Source: an uncultured Prevotella sp.
GTDB taxonomy: Bacteria; Bacteroidota; Bacteroidia; Bacteroidales; Bacteroidaceae
Assembly: GCA_900314365.1 (NCBI GenBank)
Contig: OMVH01000092.1
Location: forward strand, 1-8,120
Direction: 5' to 3'
DNA: 8,120 bases
Shown: piece by piece, positions 1 to 6,844 of the stretch
Numbering within the stretch: the first letter of the stretch is position 1
How the letters are laid out: the number at the start of each line of letters is the position of its first letter
The notes under the pieces: model-generated
Told to the model about the DNA's origin: nothing
The model's database searches: none
Seen by the model: the letters and a program-made list of their open reading frames with translations, nothing else
Translations under genes and position numbers: made by a program

Positions 1-276
1 CACTCCTGATACGGCCTCGAAGAGGTCGGGAGCATCTCGACAGAGATGCACGTAATCCCAGCCGAGCGAAGCGAGCCTGAGGATAGAGCCTCGTGCAAGC
101 AGCGACGGCCTCGAAGAGGTCGGGGGCATCTCGACAGAGATGCAATAACCCCAGCCGAGCGAAGCGAGCCTGGGGATTGCGTCCACGCAACACTCCTGAT
201 ACGGCCTCGAAGAGGTCGGGAGCATCTCGACAGAGATGCACGTAACCCCAGCCGAGCGAAGCGAGCCTGGGGATTG
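1..276. repeat. Three-copy array of a triple-hairpin intergenic repeat (~95 bp unit)
   Basis: Three units begin at 12, 106 and 202, giving spacings of 94 and 96 bp. Each unit has three parts in order. (1) CGGCCTC-GAA-GAGGTCG is a 7-bp stem with one G:T pair. (2) GCATCTC-GACA-GAGATGC is a perfect 7-bp stem. (3) A 27-nt element has CCCCAG/CTGGGG arms around a core containing GAGCGAAGCGAGC. Positions 1-55 and 191-245 are identical, including the flank CACTCCTGATA. Copy 2 has a different left flank and lacks one base before the third hairpin. In copy 1 the third stem differs at 56 (T) and 80 (A); bulging A80 restores a stem that includes T56-A83. A short palindrome, TTGCGT-CC-ACGCAA (177-190), separates copies 2 and 3. 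The array probably continues beyond the left edge, because copy 1 starts at base 1 with the same flank as copy 3. It is most likely a family of extragenic palindromic repeats. The function is unknown. Confidence 0.85.
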
Positions 277-295
277 CACACCTCTTCCCCCTTCT

Positions 296-326
296 CGCTC
301 TCGTACTTCGAAGATGCACGAGAGCG
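296..326. repeat. Perfect 9-bp stem-loop beside the repeat array
   Basis: CGCTCTCGT (296-304) pairs perfectly with ACGAGAGCG (318-326). The 13-nt loop contains the palindrome CTTCGAAG (306-313). No T-run follows on either strand, so it does not look like an intrinsic terminator. The loop shares TCGAAGA with the first hairpin of the neighbouring repeats, so it could be a degenerate relative, but this is weak. Confidence 0.5.
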
Positions 327-610
327 TAGCTAACTTCCAGCGGTAGAGGTTGATTCATCTGCTCACGGACAGACGCAAGGTTTTCCCCTGCAAGGGATAA
401 TTAACCTCCGAAAACTTGAGTTATTTACTTCGCCAATGCATCATCCTAAACACCCGAAAATGTTAATGTAGGAGAAAGGTAATGGAAAACATATAGCAAT
501 AGACTTGTACTGACAACTACGAGAATCGCCCATTTACATCAGTAAACGGCTGTAGCTCAGATGGAGGTAAACCCGCTTCCTTCAGAGACGAAAGAAGGGT
601 GGAGACAGAG
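327..610. other. Intergenic stretch with no recognisable gene
   Basis: About 280 bp show no plausible coding region on either strand. A purine-rich ribosome-site-like stretch (AGGAGAAAGG, 471-480) precedes an ATG at 482, but that frame ends after four codons. An imperfect hairpin lies at 530-549 (CCATTTAC-ATCA-GTAAACGG, one mismatch). A tRNA D-arm-like string at 549-565 is not followed by a foldable tRNA. No exact TAnnTTTG promoter box was seen here on either strand. Confidence 0.5.
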
Positions 611-655
611 AAAAGCCTCCTTCAAGTCCATCTTGCCGATGGCCTGAAGGAGGCT
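611..655 (-). terminator. Intrinsic terminator of the susC-susD-DUF3823 operon
   Basis: On the minus strand AGCCTCCTTCA (655-645) pairs with TGAAGGAGGCT (624-614), a perfect 11-bp stem. An inner stem CCATC/GATGG (642-638 with 632-628) sits around a 5-nt loop. The RNA then runs into UUUUCUCUG (from 614 downward). The structure begins 49 nt beyond the stop codon of the last operon gene. No T-run follows on the plus strand, so it should act mainly on minus-strand transcription. Confidence 0.85.
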
Positions 656-704
656 AAAATCCTACTATATATAACTAATCCCAGCCGTTAAGGCACAAGG
701 ACCA

Positions 705-1394
705 TCATTTCAGCGAAACCATGGGAGTATAGATTGAACAGTCGGCATCAACCGTACGCAGTCCCACACGGGCCGTAACTTTTACGGCCTTCTGCAAAGA
801 AGCTAATTGTGCATCGCTGACATCCAAGCTAAAGCTATTGGCTCCAACCTTAATCGCAGCACCGGGTAGCTTCACCTGCATGGCATTGTTCTGCTCGTCC
901 AGAATCGATGTCGTGCCTATGCATAGCGTAGCATAGTTGATAGATGCAGTTTTCACAATCTGCTGCACATTGAAGGAGACATCAAGCTTCTTACCGCTCA
1001 GAGTACACTTGAAATCGGAGAGCGTATAGTAAGGAGTAACAGGAATGTTAACTTCTTTACTGCCCTTCAGCGTCACAGTAATGGTGTCGCGCTTGTTCAC
1101 CCAAGGGCCATTCTTGTCACGTGTCACCAGTTTGTAGACACCGTCAAAGAGCTTGGCGCTGAAATGTCCGTTCTGGTCGACGTAGATGCTGATGGGTGAA
1201 TGAAGCTGATAGCCATCCTGATAAGCCTGAAGCTGAACAACTCCACCGGAACCCGGCAGTTGAAGATTCTGTCCTTCATATTGCACATAGCCCGAAAGTG
1301 TAGACTCAGGCTCGTCGAAGTTATCGTAGCCGCACGAACCGAGGCCAAAGACCACGGCCAAGGCAAGTGCCACATTGAATATTAGCTTTTTCAT
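705..1394 (-). CDS. DUF3823-type surface lipoprotein, third gene of a SusCD operon
   Basis: The 229-residue protein has a lipoprotein signal: KK at 2-3, a hydrophobic stretch to about 18, and lipobox LGSC with the acylated cysteine at 21. CGYDNFDEPESTLSG follows (21-35), an opening typical of the DUF3823 family as I recall it. The N-terminal part (about 30-118) looks like an Ig/carboxypeptidase-regulatory-type beta sandwich, with GHFSAKLFDGVYKLV (76-90) and NGPW (95-98). After VTPYY (119-123) comes a second beta-rich domain (about 124-229). The family is found in Bacteroidota polysaccharide-utilisation loci. Its molecular role is not established to my knowledge; by position it would be a surface glycan-binding or accessory protein, like SusE/F. 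The ATG at 1394 lies 23 nt after the susD stop, and the gene is followed by a strong terminator, so it is the last gene of the operon. Length and reading frame look intact. The family call is by recognition, without a search. Confidence 0.82.
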   Translation of the reverse strand: MKKLIFNVALALAVVFGLGSCGYDNFDEPESTLSGYVQYEGQNLQLPGSGGVVQLQAYQDGYQLHSPISIYVDQNGHFSAKLFDGVYKLVTRDKNGPWVNKRDTITVTLKGSKEVNIPVTPYYTLSDFKCTLSGKKLDVSFNVQQIVKTASINYATLCIGTTSILDEQNNAMQVKLPGAAIKVGANSFSLDVSDAQLASLQKAVKVTARVGLRTVDADCSIYTPMVSLK

Positions 1395-1417
1395 ATCGTT
1401 CGGTTTCTTTTGAAAGT

Positions 1418-3256
1418 TTACTGATAAGGATTCTTCACCAGCAGCGGGTTCTTGTCAACCCAGGACTGGTCGATGAAGTTATAATAGTTGCGCATCTGGA
1501 AGAAGCGGGAATTGGGCGACATGAAATATTCGTCCTCAATGAACACCCACTGACCGTTATGCTCATTACCTGGTGCCACAACGAGATAAGGCCACAGACG
1601 ACGGTGACGAGCTGTGACGCTGGTGTTGGTTCCGTCGAACACCTTGTCAGCAAGACGCCAACGTTTAAGGTCCCACCAACGATGGAACTCGAAAGCGAAC
1701 TCCACAGCATTCTCGTGAACAATATTATCAAACGTGATGTCCTTAAGGTCCTGCACGCCGGCACGTTCACGCACCGGATTGATGTATTTCAGAGCGTCAG
1801 GCTTGTTGCCAAGCTCGTAACTGGCCTCACAAGCAATGAGATAAGCCTCCGAAATGCGGAAGTAGGGCCACCACATATCTGAACGGGCACCATTGCGCAT
1901 GGACGAACCAGAAGCTTCGTCAAGGAACTTACGGAAATAGAAGCCGGTCTTGTTGATGAACTGTTGGTTGCTCTCCAACGGACCGTTCATAGAGGTGATG
2001 GTGTTGCCATCGGCATCTGTTGAATTGAGGGCACCGGTCTTGATTTCCCATTTGCCGCCATTAAGCACGAGTTGTCCGGCCTGAAGCACACAAGGAGTAT
2101 TGCGGAATTTTCCACCAGGATAGATGATGGAACCATAGAGACGCGGGTCGCGGGCATCAAAAGGAGCCGAACTGGAGTTATAGAATACATAGCTTCCATC
2201 AGCATTCTTCGTCTTGAAGGCTGCACGAAGTCCCGGAGTCGTGGTGTTAAGAGGTTCAAACTGTTCCACCATGTTGAGCGTAGGGCCAGCATAGCTGTTG
2301 TCGATGTCGTCCTTAAACTGTGACGGTACATTCTGATTGGAGAAGCTCACAGTGCTTGTTGGCTTCTTGTAGTCACGCGCCCAGATAACTTCCGTGTTGT
2401 TGTCCTTGATACATACTGCATTGTAGAAGTTCACACCCTTCGTTGCCGACGGATCGTCCTGAAGTTTGTAAGGACTGTTCTCAATGACATCCTTAGCAGC
2501 GGCCAGTGCAGTCTGATAGTATCCCGCAGCCTTGTCGGCTGGGATACCTACCTCACCGCCAGCCGTGCGTATAGGACTCGTCATCTTGTTGTTGTAGTTG
2601 GCCAGTGAGCCGGCATATACTGCTGCACGGGCTTCAAGCATTTCTGCAGCCCAGCGGTTAGCACGTGCGCTATGAGTATTGGTCTGTGCACTAAGCTTTC
2701 CGGCAGCAGCCTTGCATTCGCTGATGATGTAGTCGTAGCAGGCAGCCTCTGTAGCACGTGGCTTGCGCAGCGAGTTGATATCACCAGGACCATTATAGCT
2801 ATACACGGAATCACCCATCAGAGGCACGCCTCCCAAACTGCGAACCATGTTGAAATAACACCAGGCGCGCAGGAATCGCACTTCACCTTCCAATGGAGCT
2901 TTCTCTGATTCTGTGAGAACCTTAGTATCACGCAAGCCTGCAAGGAACTGGTTGCAGTTGCGAACGAAATTGTAGTCGTAGACGCGGAAAAGATCGTCGC
3001 CATAGGTCTGCATGTAGTCAGGACCTCCGTCCATCTTCGCAGCCTCGTCGATATAAGTGAAGCCATAACTCCAGTTAAGATTCTGGCCATAGTTGACCCT
3101 GCTGTACATATTGGAAAGCACAGACTTGATAAGGCTCTGGTCGCCGAAGACCACATCGTCGGTATAGATATTATCGGGATTGTGATCCAGAAAATCGTTG
3201 CAGGCACTAAGTGCCAAGGCACCCAGAGCAGAAGCAATAATATATTTTATCTTCAT
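1418..3256 (-). CDS. susD-like: SusD/RagB-family outer-membrane nutrient-binding lipoprotein
   Basis: With the ATG at 3256 the protein has 612 residues. An in-frame TTG at 3262, directly after the susC stop, would add two residues. I prefer the ATG because MKIKYIIASALGALALSAC is a complete lipoprotein signal with Cys19. SusD hallmarks run the whole length. NDFLDHNPDN follows the cysteine. A helical segment at about 116-146 (EGEVRFLRAWCYFNMVRSLG) is the usual SusD TPR region. RISEAYLIACEASYELG (about 467-483), YINPVRERAG (491-500) and EFAFEFHRWWDLKRWRLA (about 519-536) form the conserved C-terminal block. The protein sits on the cell surface as the hinged lid of the SusC channel and captures the ligand. 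The start is 6 nt from the susC stop, so translational coupling is likely. The length is slightly above the roughly 500-600 residues usual for the family. No ligand can be predicted from sequence alone. Confidence 0.95.
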   Translation of the reverse strand: MKIKYIIASALGALALSACNDFLDHNPDNIYTDDVVFGDQSLIKSVLSNMYSRVNYGQNLNWSYGFTYIDEAAKMDGGPDYMQTYGDDLFRVYDYNFVRNCNQFLAGLRDTKVLTESEKAPLEGEVRFLRAWCYFNMVRSLGGVPLMGDSVYSYNGPGDINSLRKPRATEAACYDYIISECKAAAGKLSAQTNTHSARANRWAAEMLEARAAVYAGSLANYNNKMTSPIRTAGGEVGIPADKAAGYYQTALAAAKDVIENSPYKLQDDPSATKGVNFYNAVCIKDNNTEVIWARDYKKPTSTVSFSNQNVPSQFKDDIDNSYAGPTLNMVEQFEPLNTTTPGLRAAFKTKNADGSYVFYNSSSAPFDARDPRLYGSIIYPGGKFRNTPCVLQAGQLVLNGGKWEIKTGALNSTDADGNTITSMNGPLESNQQFINKTGFYFRKFLDEASGSSMRNGARSDMWWPYFRISEAYLIACEASYELGNKPDALKYINPVRERAGVQDLKDITFDNIVHENAVEFAFEFHRWWDLKRWRLADKVFDGTNTSVTARHRRLWPYLVVAPGNEHNGQWVFIEDEYFMSPNSRFFQMRNYYNFIDQSWVDKNPLLVKNPYQ

Positions 3257-3262
3257 AATCAA

Positions 3263-6200
3263 TTAAAATTTAAGGTTGAAGCCAACATTGATGACACGTG
3301 TAGTCGGGTACTCCAATCCGCTCTCTGTGTCACCCTCCGGGTCAAAGCCCTTCTTGTTGGTAAGCGTGAAGACATTGGTACCAGCGACATAAATACGCAG
3401 TGACTTAATCTTGGCATATTTCAGGATACTCTGCGGCACATTATAACCAAGCTCGAAATTACGGAGCTTGATGTAGTGGACATTGGTATACCAGAAACTG
3501 CTTGTCCAGTAGTTGCTGTGCGAGGAGTTACCTATGAGCGGCATAGGATACTTGCCTTTCACGAGCTCGCTATTGGCATCCCAAATATCGCTGAGCGTCC
3601 AACAGTCGGAGAGATAATACTGTGGGTTGTTTCCGCCGTCGTGGAACGGATTGCGCTGTTCCCAGTTGGCAAGGAACCCCATGCCACTACCACCGGTGAG
3701 GTCGAAAGCAAGGTCGAGACCTCTCCACTGGAATGCGAAGTTCAGGCCATAGTTGAAGATTGGCGTAGCTCCTTCCTGATAGCCGATTGGACGCGCATCC
3801 ATAGCATTGATGACATGGTCGCCATTGGTATCCTCGTACTTGATATCGCCCGGACGCAAGGTTCTGTTGCCATAGCCATCGTTATCAACATCATAGTTGG
3901 CAATCTCTTCCCATGACTGGAATTGTCCGACAGCCTTATATCCCCAATAGACATTGGCAAAGCGATGCCAGGACGAATTGCGATATTCATCTATGGAATT
4001 GCCGAAACGAGGCTTATACTGCTCCCAGTTATAAGTGCGCGAGTATGTGAAGTTGAAGCCTGCCGAATAGTGGAGGTCCTGCCATGTATCACGCCAGACG
4101 ATAGAACCGTCAAAGCCTTTACGCATATCAGAATTAAGATTCTCCTTGGGAAGTGTAAAGCCTACCTCGGTCGGGATGAGTACATCGTAGCGGCTTGCCG
4201 GCAGACCGGTACGCTTACGCGAGAAATAATCTAAAGTACCGGAGAGACGGCCTCGAAGTACAGAGTAGTCGATACCAATATCAAGAATGTGTGCCTTCAT
4301 CCACGTGAAAGTTGTGGCTGGAAGATTGCGTGCCTGGCTGCCAATGACGAAGGCGCCGTCGATAGCCGTACCGGCTGCATTATAGGTGTAGCCGCTCAGG
4401 TAATCAAAGGCAGAGTAACCGTTCACATTGTCATCTCCCACAGTACCATAGGAAGCACGAAGCTTCAGGTCGTCAAAGACATCGCCCAACTTGGAATTCT
4501 TGAAGAAGTTCTCTTCAGAAATACGCCAACCGATGGAGCCTGCAGGGAAAGTGCCCCAGCGATGGTCGGGCGCCCATTTCCAAGCACCGTCGCGACGAGC
4601 CGAGAATTCAAACAGATACTTGTTGGCATAGTCATAATTAACTCGACCAATCCATCCAAGACGTGACTCGGTTTGGTCACCACGGTCGCTAAACTCTACG
4701 AGGTCGCCAAAGTAGATAAGTTCCTGCGAGTTGGCTGCCGGCTGTGAATGCACCCACTGCGAGGGAGTGCGACGCTTAGAAGCATCAAGACCAAGAATAG
4801 CCGACACATGATGAACTCCAAAGTGACGGTCGAAAGTAAGACGCAGGTTCGAGGTTATTTCCTCATTGTGCCCCATACGACGCTCACGCCATGGGTTGTT
4901 CATCTCATCTGTCACGTAGTAGCTGTCGTTATCCTTATCATAACCATAGAGCTTCCACGTGAACTCATGGTTATTGAGTTGCTGATAAGCCAAATAATAA
5001 CCAAGCAACCACTGTGCCTTCAATCCCCATCCTATATCATAATCGGCATGACCGTTGAGCTGCATAACACGCCATTTCTCGGTATAACTTCCTGAAAGAG
5101 CATAGTTGAGCAGAGCAAAGTTGGTATCAGCCTCAGAACTTACCTTTTGGGGATAGTTTGGATTGTCGTTTGCATAAGGACGGCGTGTAGGTAAGTTACG
5201 GTAAGTGGCAAACTGCGGCAACCAATAGTCGTCTACCCCTGGCACACCAGGCTGATGACGCTTTTCTATACGCCCGTTCATAGAAGCTCCCACAGTAAGG
5301 CGGTTCGTCACTTTGGCATCAATGTTCATCTGCACATTGGTACGATAGAAACCGCCATAGTTACGTATGATGGCATCCTGAGAGAGATTACCAATGGAGA
5401 AATAGTAGTTGATTTTCTCAGACCCGCCTGAAGCGTTCATACTCAAATAAGTCTGGGGAGCAGTCTTCCAAACGAAGTCATACCAGTCGAAGCCCTTATA
5501 CCCGGTCTCCGTTCCCGCCATCCACTTCTGGTAGTCCTCCTTATTATAGGTATAAGGAGAACCCTGTACGGTCTGCGAGGCGATGTAGTGGTCAAGATAG
5601 GTTTTCAAATTGGCAGGTTTTGCCATGCGTGAAAGACTCTGCCAACCATAGTAGCCATTCACTTCCACAGACAGGTCCTGATTGGTATGACCATGCTTAG
5701 TGGTGACCACGACAACACCATTGGCAGCACGCACTCCATAGATAGCAGCTGAGGCATCCTTTAGGATACTCACCTGCTCGATGTCGTTTTGGTCAAGGTT
5801 ATTGAACTGGCCCTCGTCTTTCACAACACCATCAATAACATAGAGCGGAGTACCCATGTTACGAATTTGAATGGATGTGGAAGCTCCAGGGCGACCATCA
5901 GTTTGCCTACTGTTGATACCGGCAATCTTACCGACAAGAGCGCCTGAAACTGTCGTAGACAGAGAACGTGAGACATCCTTGGCATTGATGCTCGAAATAG
6001 CACCTGTCAAGGATTCCTTCTTTTGCTGGATACCGAAGCCCTGCACTACAACTTCATTCAGAGTCTGGTTGTCTTCCTGCATAGTCAGGTTCACAGTGCT
6101 ACGATTACCTAAAGGAATCTCTTGGTCGGTAAAACCAATATAGGAGAAAACCAGCAACGGCTTATTGCCAGTTACTTGGAGAGTGTAATCTCCATTCACG

Positions 6201-6466
6201 TCTGTCACAGTGCGGTTCTCCGTTCCCTTTTCGGTCACAGAGGCTCCTACGAGAGGCTCGCCGTTAGAGTCAAGAATCCTGCCCTTCACTGTCTTTTGCT
6301 GTTGAGCTACTGATGGAGGCGTGTCGGTTTTGGGCAAACCGGCAACCACAGAAGGCACGCCCGTCACAAGAAAGGCGCACGCCAAACCGGCGACCTTAGC
6401 AAAGCGGAAACTTTGTTGTCGCGAGCAAAGGCTTTTCTGGTTGTGTTCTTTTGTATTCATACACAT
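3263..6466 (-). CDS. susC-like: SusC/RagA-family TonB-dependent outer-membrane transporter
   Basis: The protein has 1067 residues, a usual family size. A second ATG at 6460 (MNTKEHN...) is an equally plausible start and would remove two residues. A signal peptide covers about 21-42 (cleavage near SVVA-G). A carboxypeptidase-regulatory-like domain follows at about 58-132 (KGRILDSNGEPLVGASV, then DVNGDYTLQV and FSYIGF). A TonB-box-like LNEVVVQGFG is at 136-145. The plug has GALVGKIAGI (175-184), IRNMGTPLYVIDGVV (201-215) and ILKDASAAIYGVRAANGVVVVTT (split at 234-256). The remainder is a 22-strand-type barrel ending in GFNLKF, with an aromatic last residue as outer-membrane proteins usually have. 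There is no STN domain, so direct anti-sigma signalling is unlikely. The segment between IR and PLYVIDG is shorter than the usual glycine-rich SusC form. It is the first gene of the operon, and SusD is its partner. The substrate is unknown. Confidence 0.95.
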   Translation of the reverse strand: MCMNTKEHNQKSLCSRQQSFRFAKVAGLACAFLVTGVPSVVAGLPKTDTPPSVAQQQKTVKGRILDSNGEPLVGASVTEKGTENRTVTDVNGDYTLQVTGNKPLLVFSYIGFTDQEIPLGNRSTVNLTMQEDNQTLNEVVVQGFGIQQKKESLTGAISSINAKDVSRSLSTTVSGALVGKIAGINSRQTDGRPGASTSIQIRNMGTPLYVIDGVVKDEGQFNNLDQNDIEQVSILKDASAAIYGVRAANGVVVVTTKHGHTNQDLSVEVNGYYGWQSLSRMAKPANLKTYLDHYIASQTVQGSPYTYNKEDYQKWMAGTETGYKGFDWYDFVWKTAPQTYLSMNASGGSEKINYYFSIGNLSQDAIIRNYGGFYRTNVQMNIDAKVTNRLTVGASMNGRIEKRHQPGVPGVDDYWLPQFATYRNLPTRRPYANDNPNYPQKVSSEADTNFALLNYALSGSYTEKWRVMQLNGHADYDIGWGLKAQWLLGYYLAYQQLNNHEFTWKLYGYDKDNDSYYVTDEMNNPWRERRMGHNEEITSNLRLTFDRHFGVHHVSAILGLDASKRRTPSQWVHSQPAANSQELIYFGDLVEFSDRGDQTESRLGWIGRVNYDYANKYLFEFSARRDGAWKWAPDHRWGTFPAGSIGWRISEENFFKNSKLGDVFDDLKLRASYGTVGDDNVNGYSAFDYLSGYTYNAAGTAIDGAFVIGSQARNLPATTFTWMKAHILDIGIDYSVLRGRLSGTLDYFSRKRTGLPASRYDVLIPTEVGFTLPKENLNSDMRKGFDGSIVWRDTWQDLHYSAGFNFTYSRTYNWEQYKPRFGNSIDEYRNSSWHRFANVYWGYKAVGQFQSWEEIANYDVDNDGYGNRTLRPGDIKYEDTNGDHVINAMDARPIGYQEGATPIFNYGLNFAFQWRGLDLAFDLTGGSGMGFLANWEQRNPFHDGGNNPQYYLSDCWTLSDIWDANSELVKGKYPMPLIGNSSHSNYWTSSFWYTNVHYIKLRNFELGYNVPQSILKYAKIKSLRIYVAGTNVFTLTNKKGFDPEGDTESGLEYPTTRVINVGFNLKF

Positions 6467-6627
6467 ATATTAGAGTTAAACTTATCAATGGTTCAAGGCA
6501 ATAGTCTATATCGCTCACCGTCACGGGGAACATGCTTCACCAAATTTTCATCTGGGCTTCTTGTTTTTGGTTGGGTAACCTCTAAGCATTAATACAGATT
6601 GTGCTGTTCACACATTTAGCTTTTGAC
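6467..6627 (-). other. Inferred 5' leader of the susC operon (~160 nt)
   Basis: If transcription starts a few bases after the -7 box at 6640-6633, the mRNA has about 160 nt before the susC start codon. It contains no ORF with a good start and no riboswitch class I recognise. A small inverted element GGTTACCCAACC (minus strand) is present but forms only a weak hairpin. The bases just before the start codon are AT-rich without a Shine-Dalgarno match, which is normal in this phylum. The extent of the leader is inferred from the promoter box only. Confidence 0.4.
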
Positions 6628-6632
6628 CGATG

Positions 6633-6640
6633 CAAATATA
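6633..6640 (-). promoter_or_regulatory. Bacteroidota -7 promoter box for the susC operon
   Basis: The minus strand reads TATATTTG, an exact match to the TAnnTTTG primary-sigma box. It was the only exact match I found on this strand between the two divergent genes. No good TTTG is seen about 20 nt upstream, which fits a promoter that needs an activator. That last point is inference. Confidence 0.55.
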
Positions 6641-6647
6641 GCACAAT

Positions 6648-6660
6648 ATCTTTAAAAGAT
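6648..6660. promoter_or_regulatory. Inverted repeat just upstream of the susC -7 box
   Basis: ATCTTT-A-AAAGAT is a perfect 6-bp inverted repeat with a one-base centre. It starts 8 nt upstream of the susC -7 box (minus-strand direction), between the -7 and -33 positions. It could be a regulator site. It is AT-rich and short, so chance is quite possible. Confidence 0.3.
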
Positions 6661-6691
6661 GTTCATATTCGACTAAAACAAGCACGCCAAT

Positions 6692-6710
6692 TAAACATTT
6701 TTAATGTTTA
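6692..6710. promoter_or_regulatory. 8-bp inverted repeat between the divergent promoters
   Basis: TAAACATT-TTT-AATGTTTA is a perfect 8-bp inverted repeat with a TTT loop. It lies about 50 nt upstream of the susC -7 box and about 105 nt upstream of the plus-strand -7 box. That placement would suit an activator or shared operator. It lacks the GC-rich stem expected of a terminator. Confidence 0.4.
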
Positions 6711-6770
6711 TATCCATCAAGATGATCAAATAAGTCGCACAATGATAAAAAGCCGCTTGGAGCCCGAGAA

Positions 6771-6782
6771 CTGAAATTTCAG
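6771..6782. promoter_or_regulatory. 12-bp perfect palindrome upstream of the plus-strand gene
   Basis: CTGAAATTTCAG is an uninterrupted 12-bp palindrome ending 33 nt before the -7 box of the gene at 6845. It is a candidate dimeric regulator site, based on symmetry and position only. Confidence 0.35.
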
Positions 6783-6815
6783 CCATTATCTACAAGAACA
6801 AAATCAAATAATTAG

Positions 6816-6823
6816 TAACTTTG
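6816..6823 (+). promoter_or_regulatory. Bacteroidota -7 promoter box for the secreted-protein gene
   Basis: TAACTTTG matches TAnnTTTG exactly and lies 21 nt before the ATG at 6845, implying a leader of about 15 nt. The -33 region (about 6790-6797) has no TTTG. Translation would start without a Shine-Dalgarno sequence, from an A-rich stretch (ACAACAAATAAAAC). Confidence 0.6.
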
Positions 6824-6844
6824 CAAGCACACAACAAATAAAAC

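Noticed and set aside
12..276. CRISPR array
   Set aside because: The repeated block is itself about 70 bp and made of three hairpins. The intervals between copies are short and unequal, there are only three copies, and no cas gene is in view.
482..496. Small ORF behind a good ribosome-binding-like sequence
   Set aside because: It encodes only four residues before a stop, and no attenuator or following gene on the plus strand would give a leader peptide a purpose.
549..640. tRNA gene (GGCTGTAGCTCAGATGG resembles an acceptor plus D-arm; TTCAAGTCC resembles a T-arm)
   Set aside because: No matching 3' acceptor strand, no 5-bp anticodon stem at the right distance, and the T-arm-like string is part of the operon terminator stem.
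676..687. TAATCCCAGCCG shared with copy 1 of the array
   Set aside because: Only 12 nt match and none of the hairpin structure is present, so chance is a fair explanation.
1200..1385. Plus-strand and alternate-frame ORFs inside the DUF3823, susD and susC genes
   Set aside because: They are short, lack signals or family features, and overlap genes with clear protein homology in another frame.
4246..4258. GACGGCCTCGAAG inside susC, identical to part of the left-edge repeat
   Set aside because: The shared string is 13 nt, lacks the other arm of the hairpin, and is explained by coding sequence (Leu-Arg-Gly-Arg-Leu).
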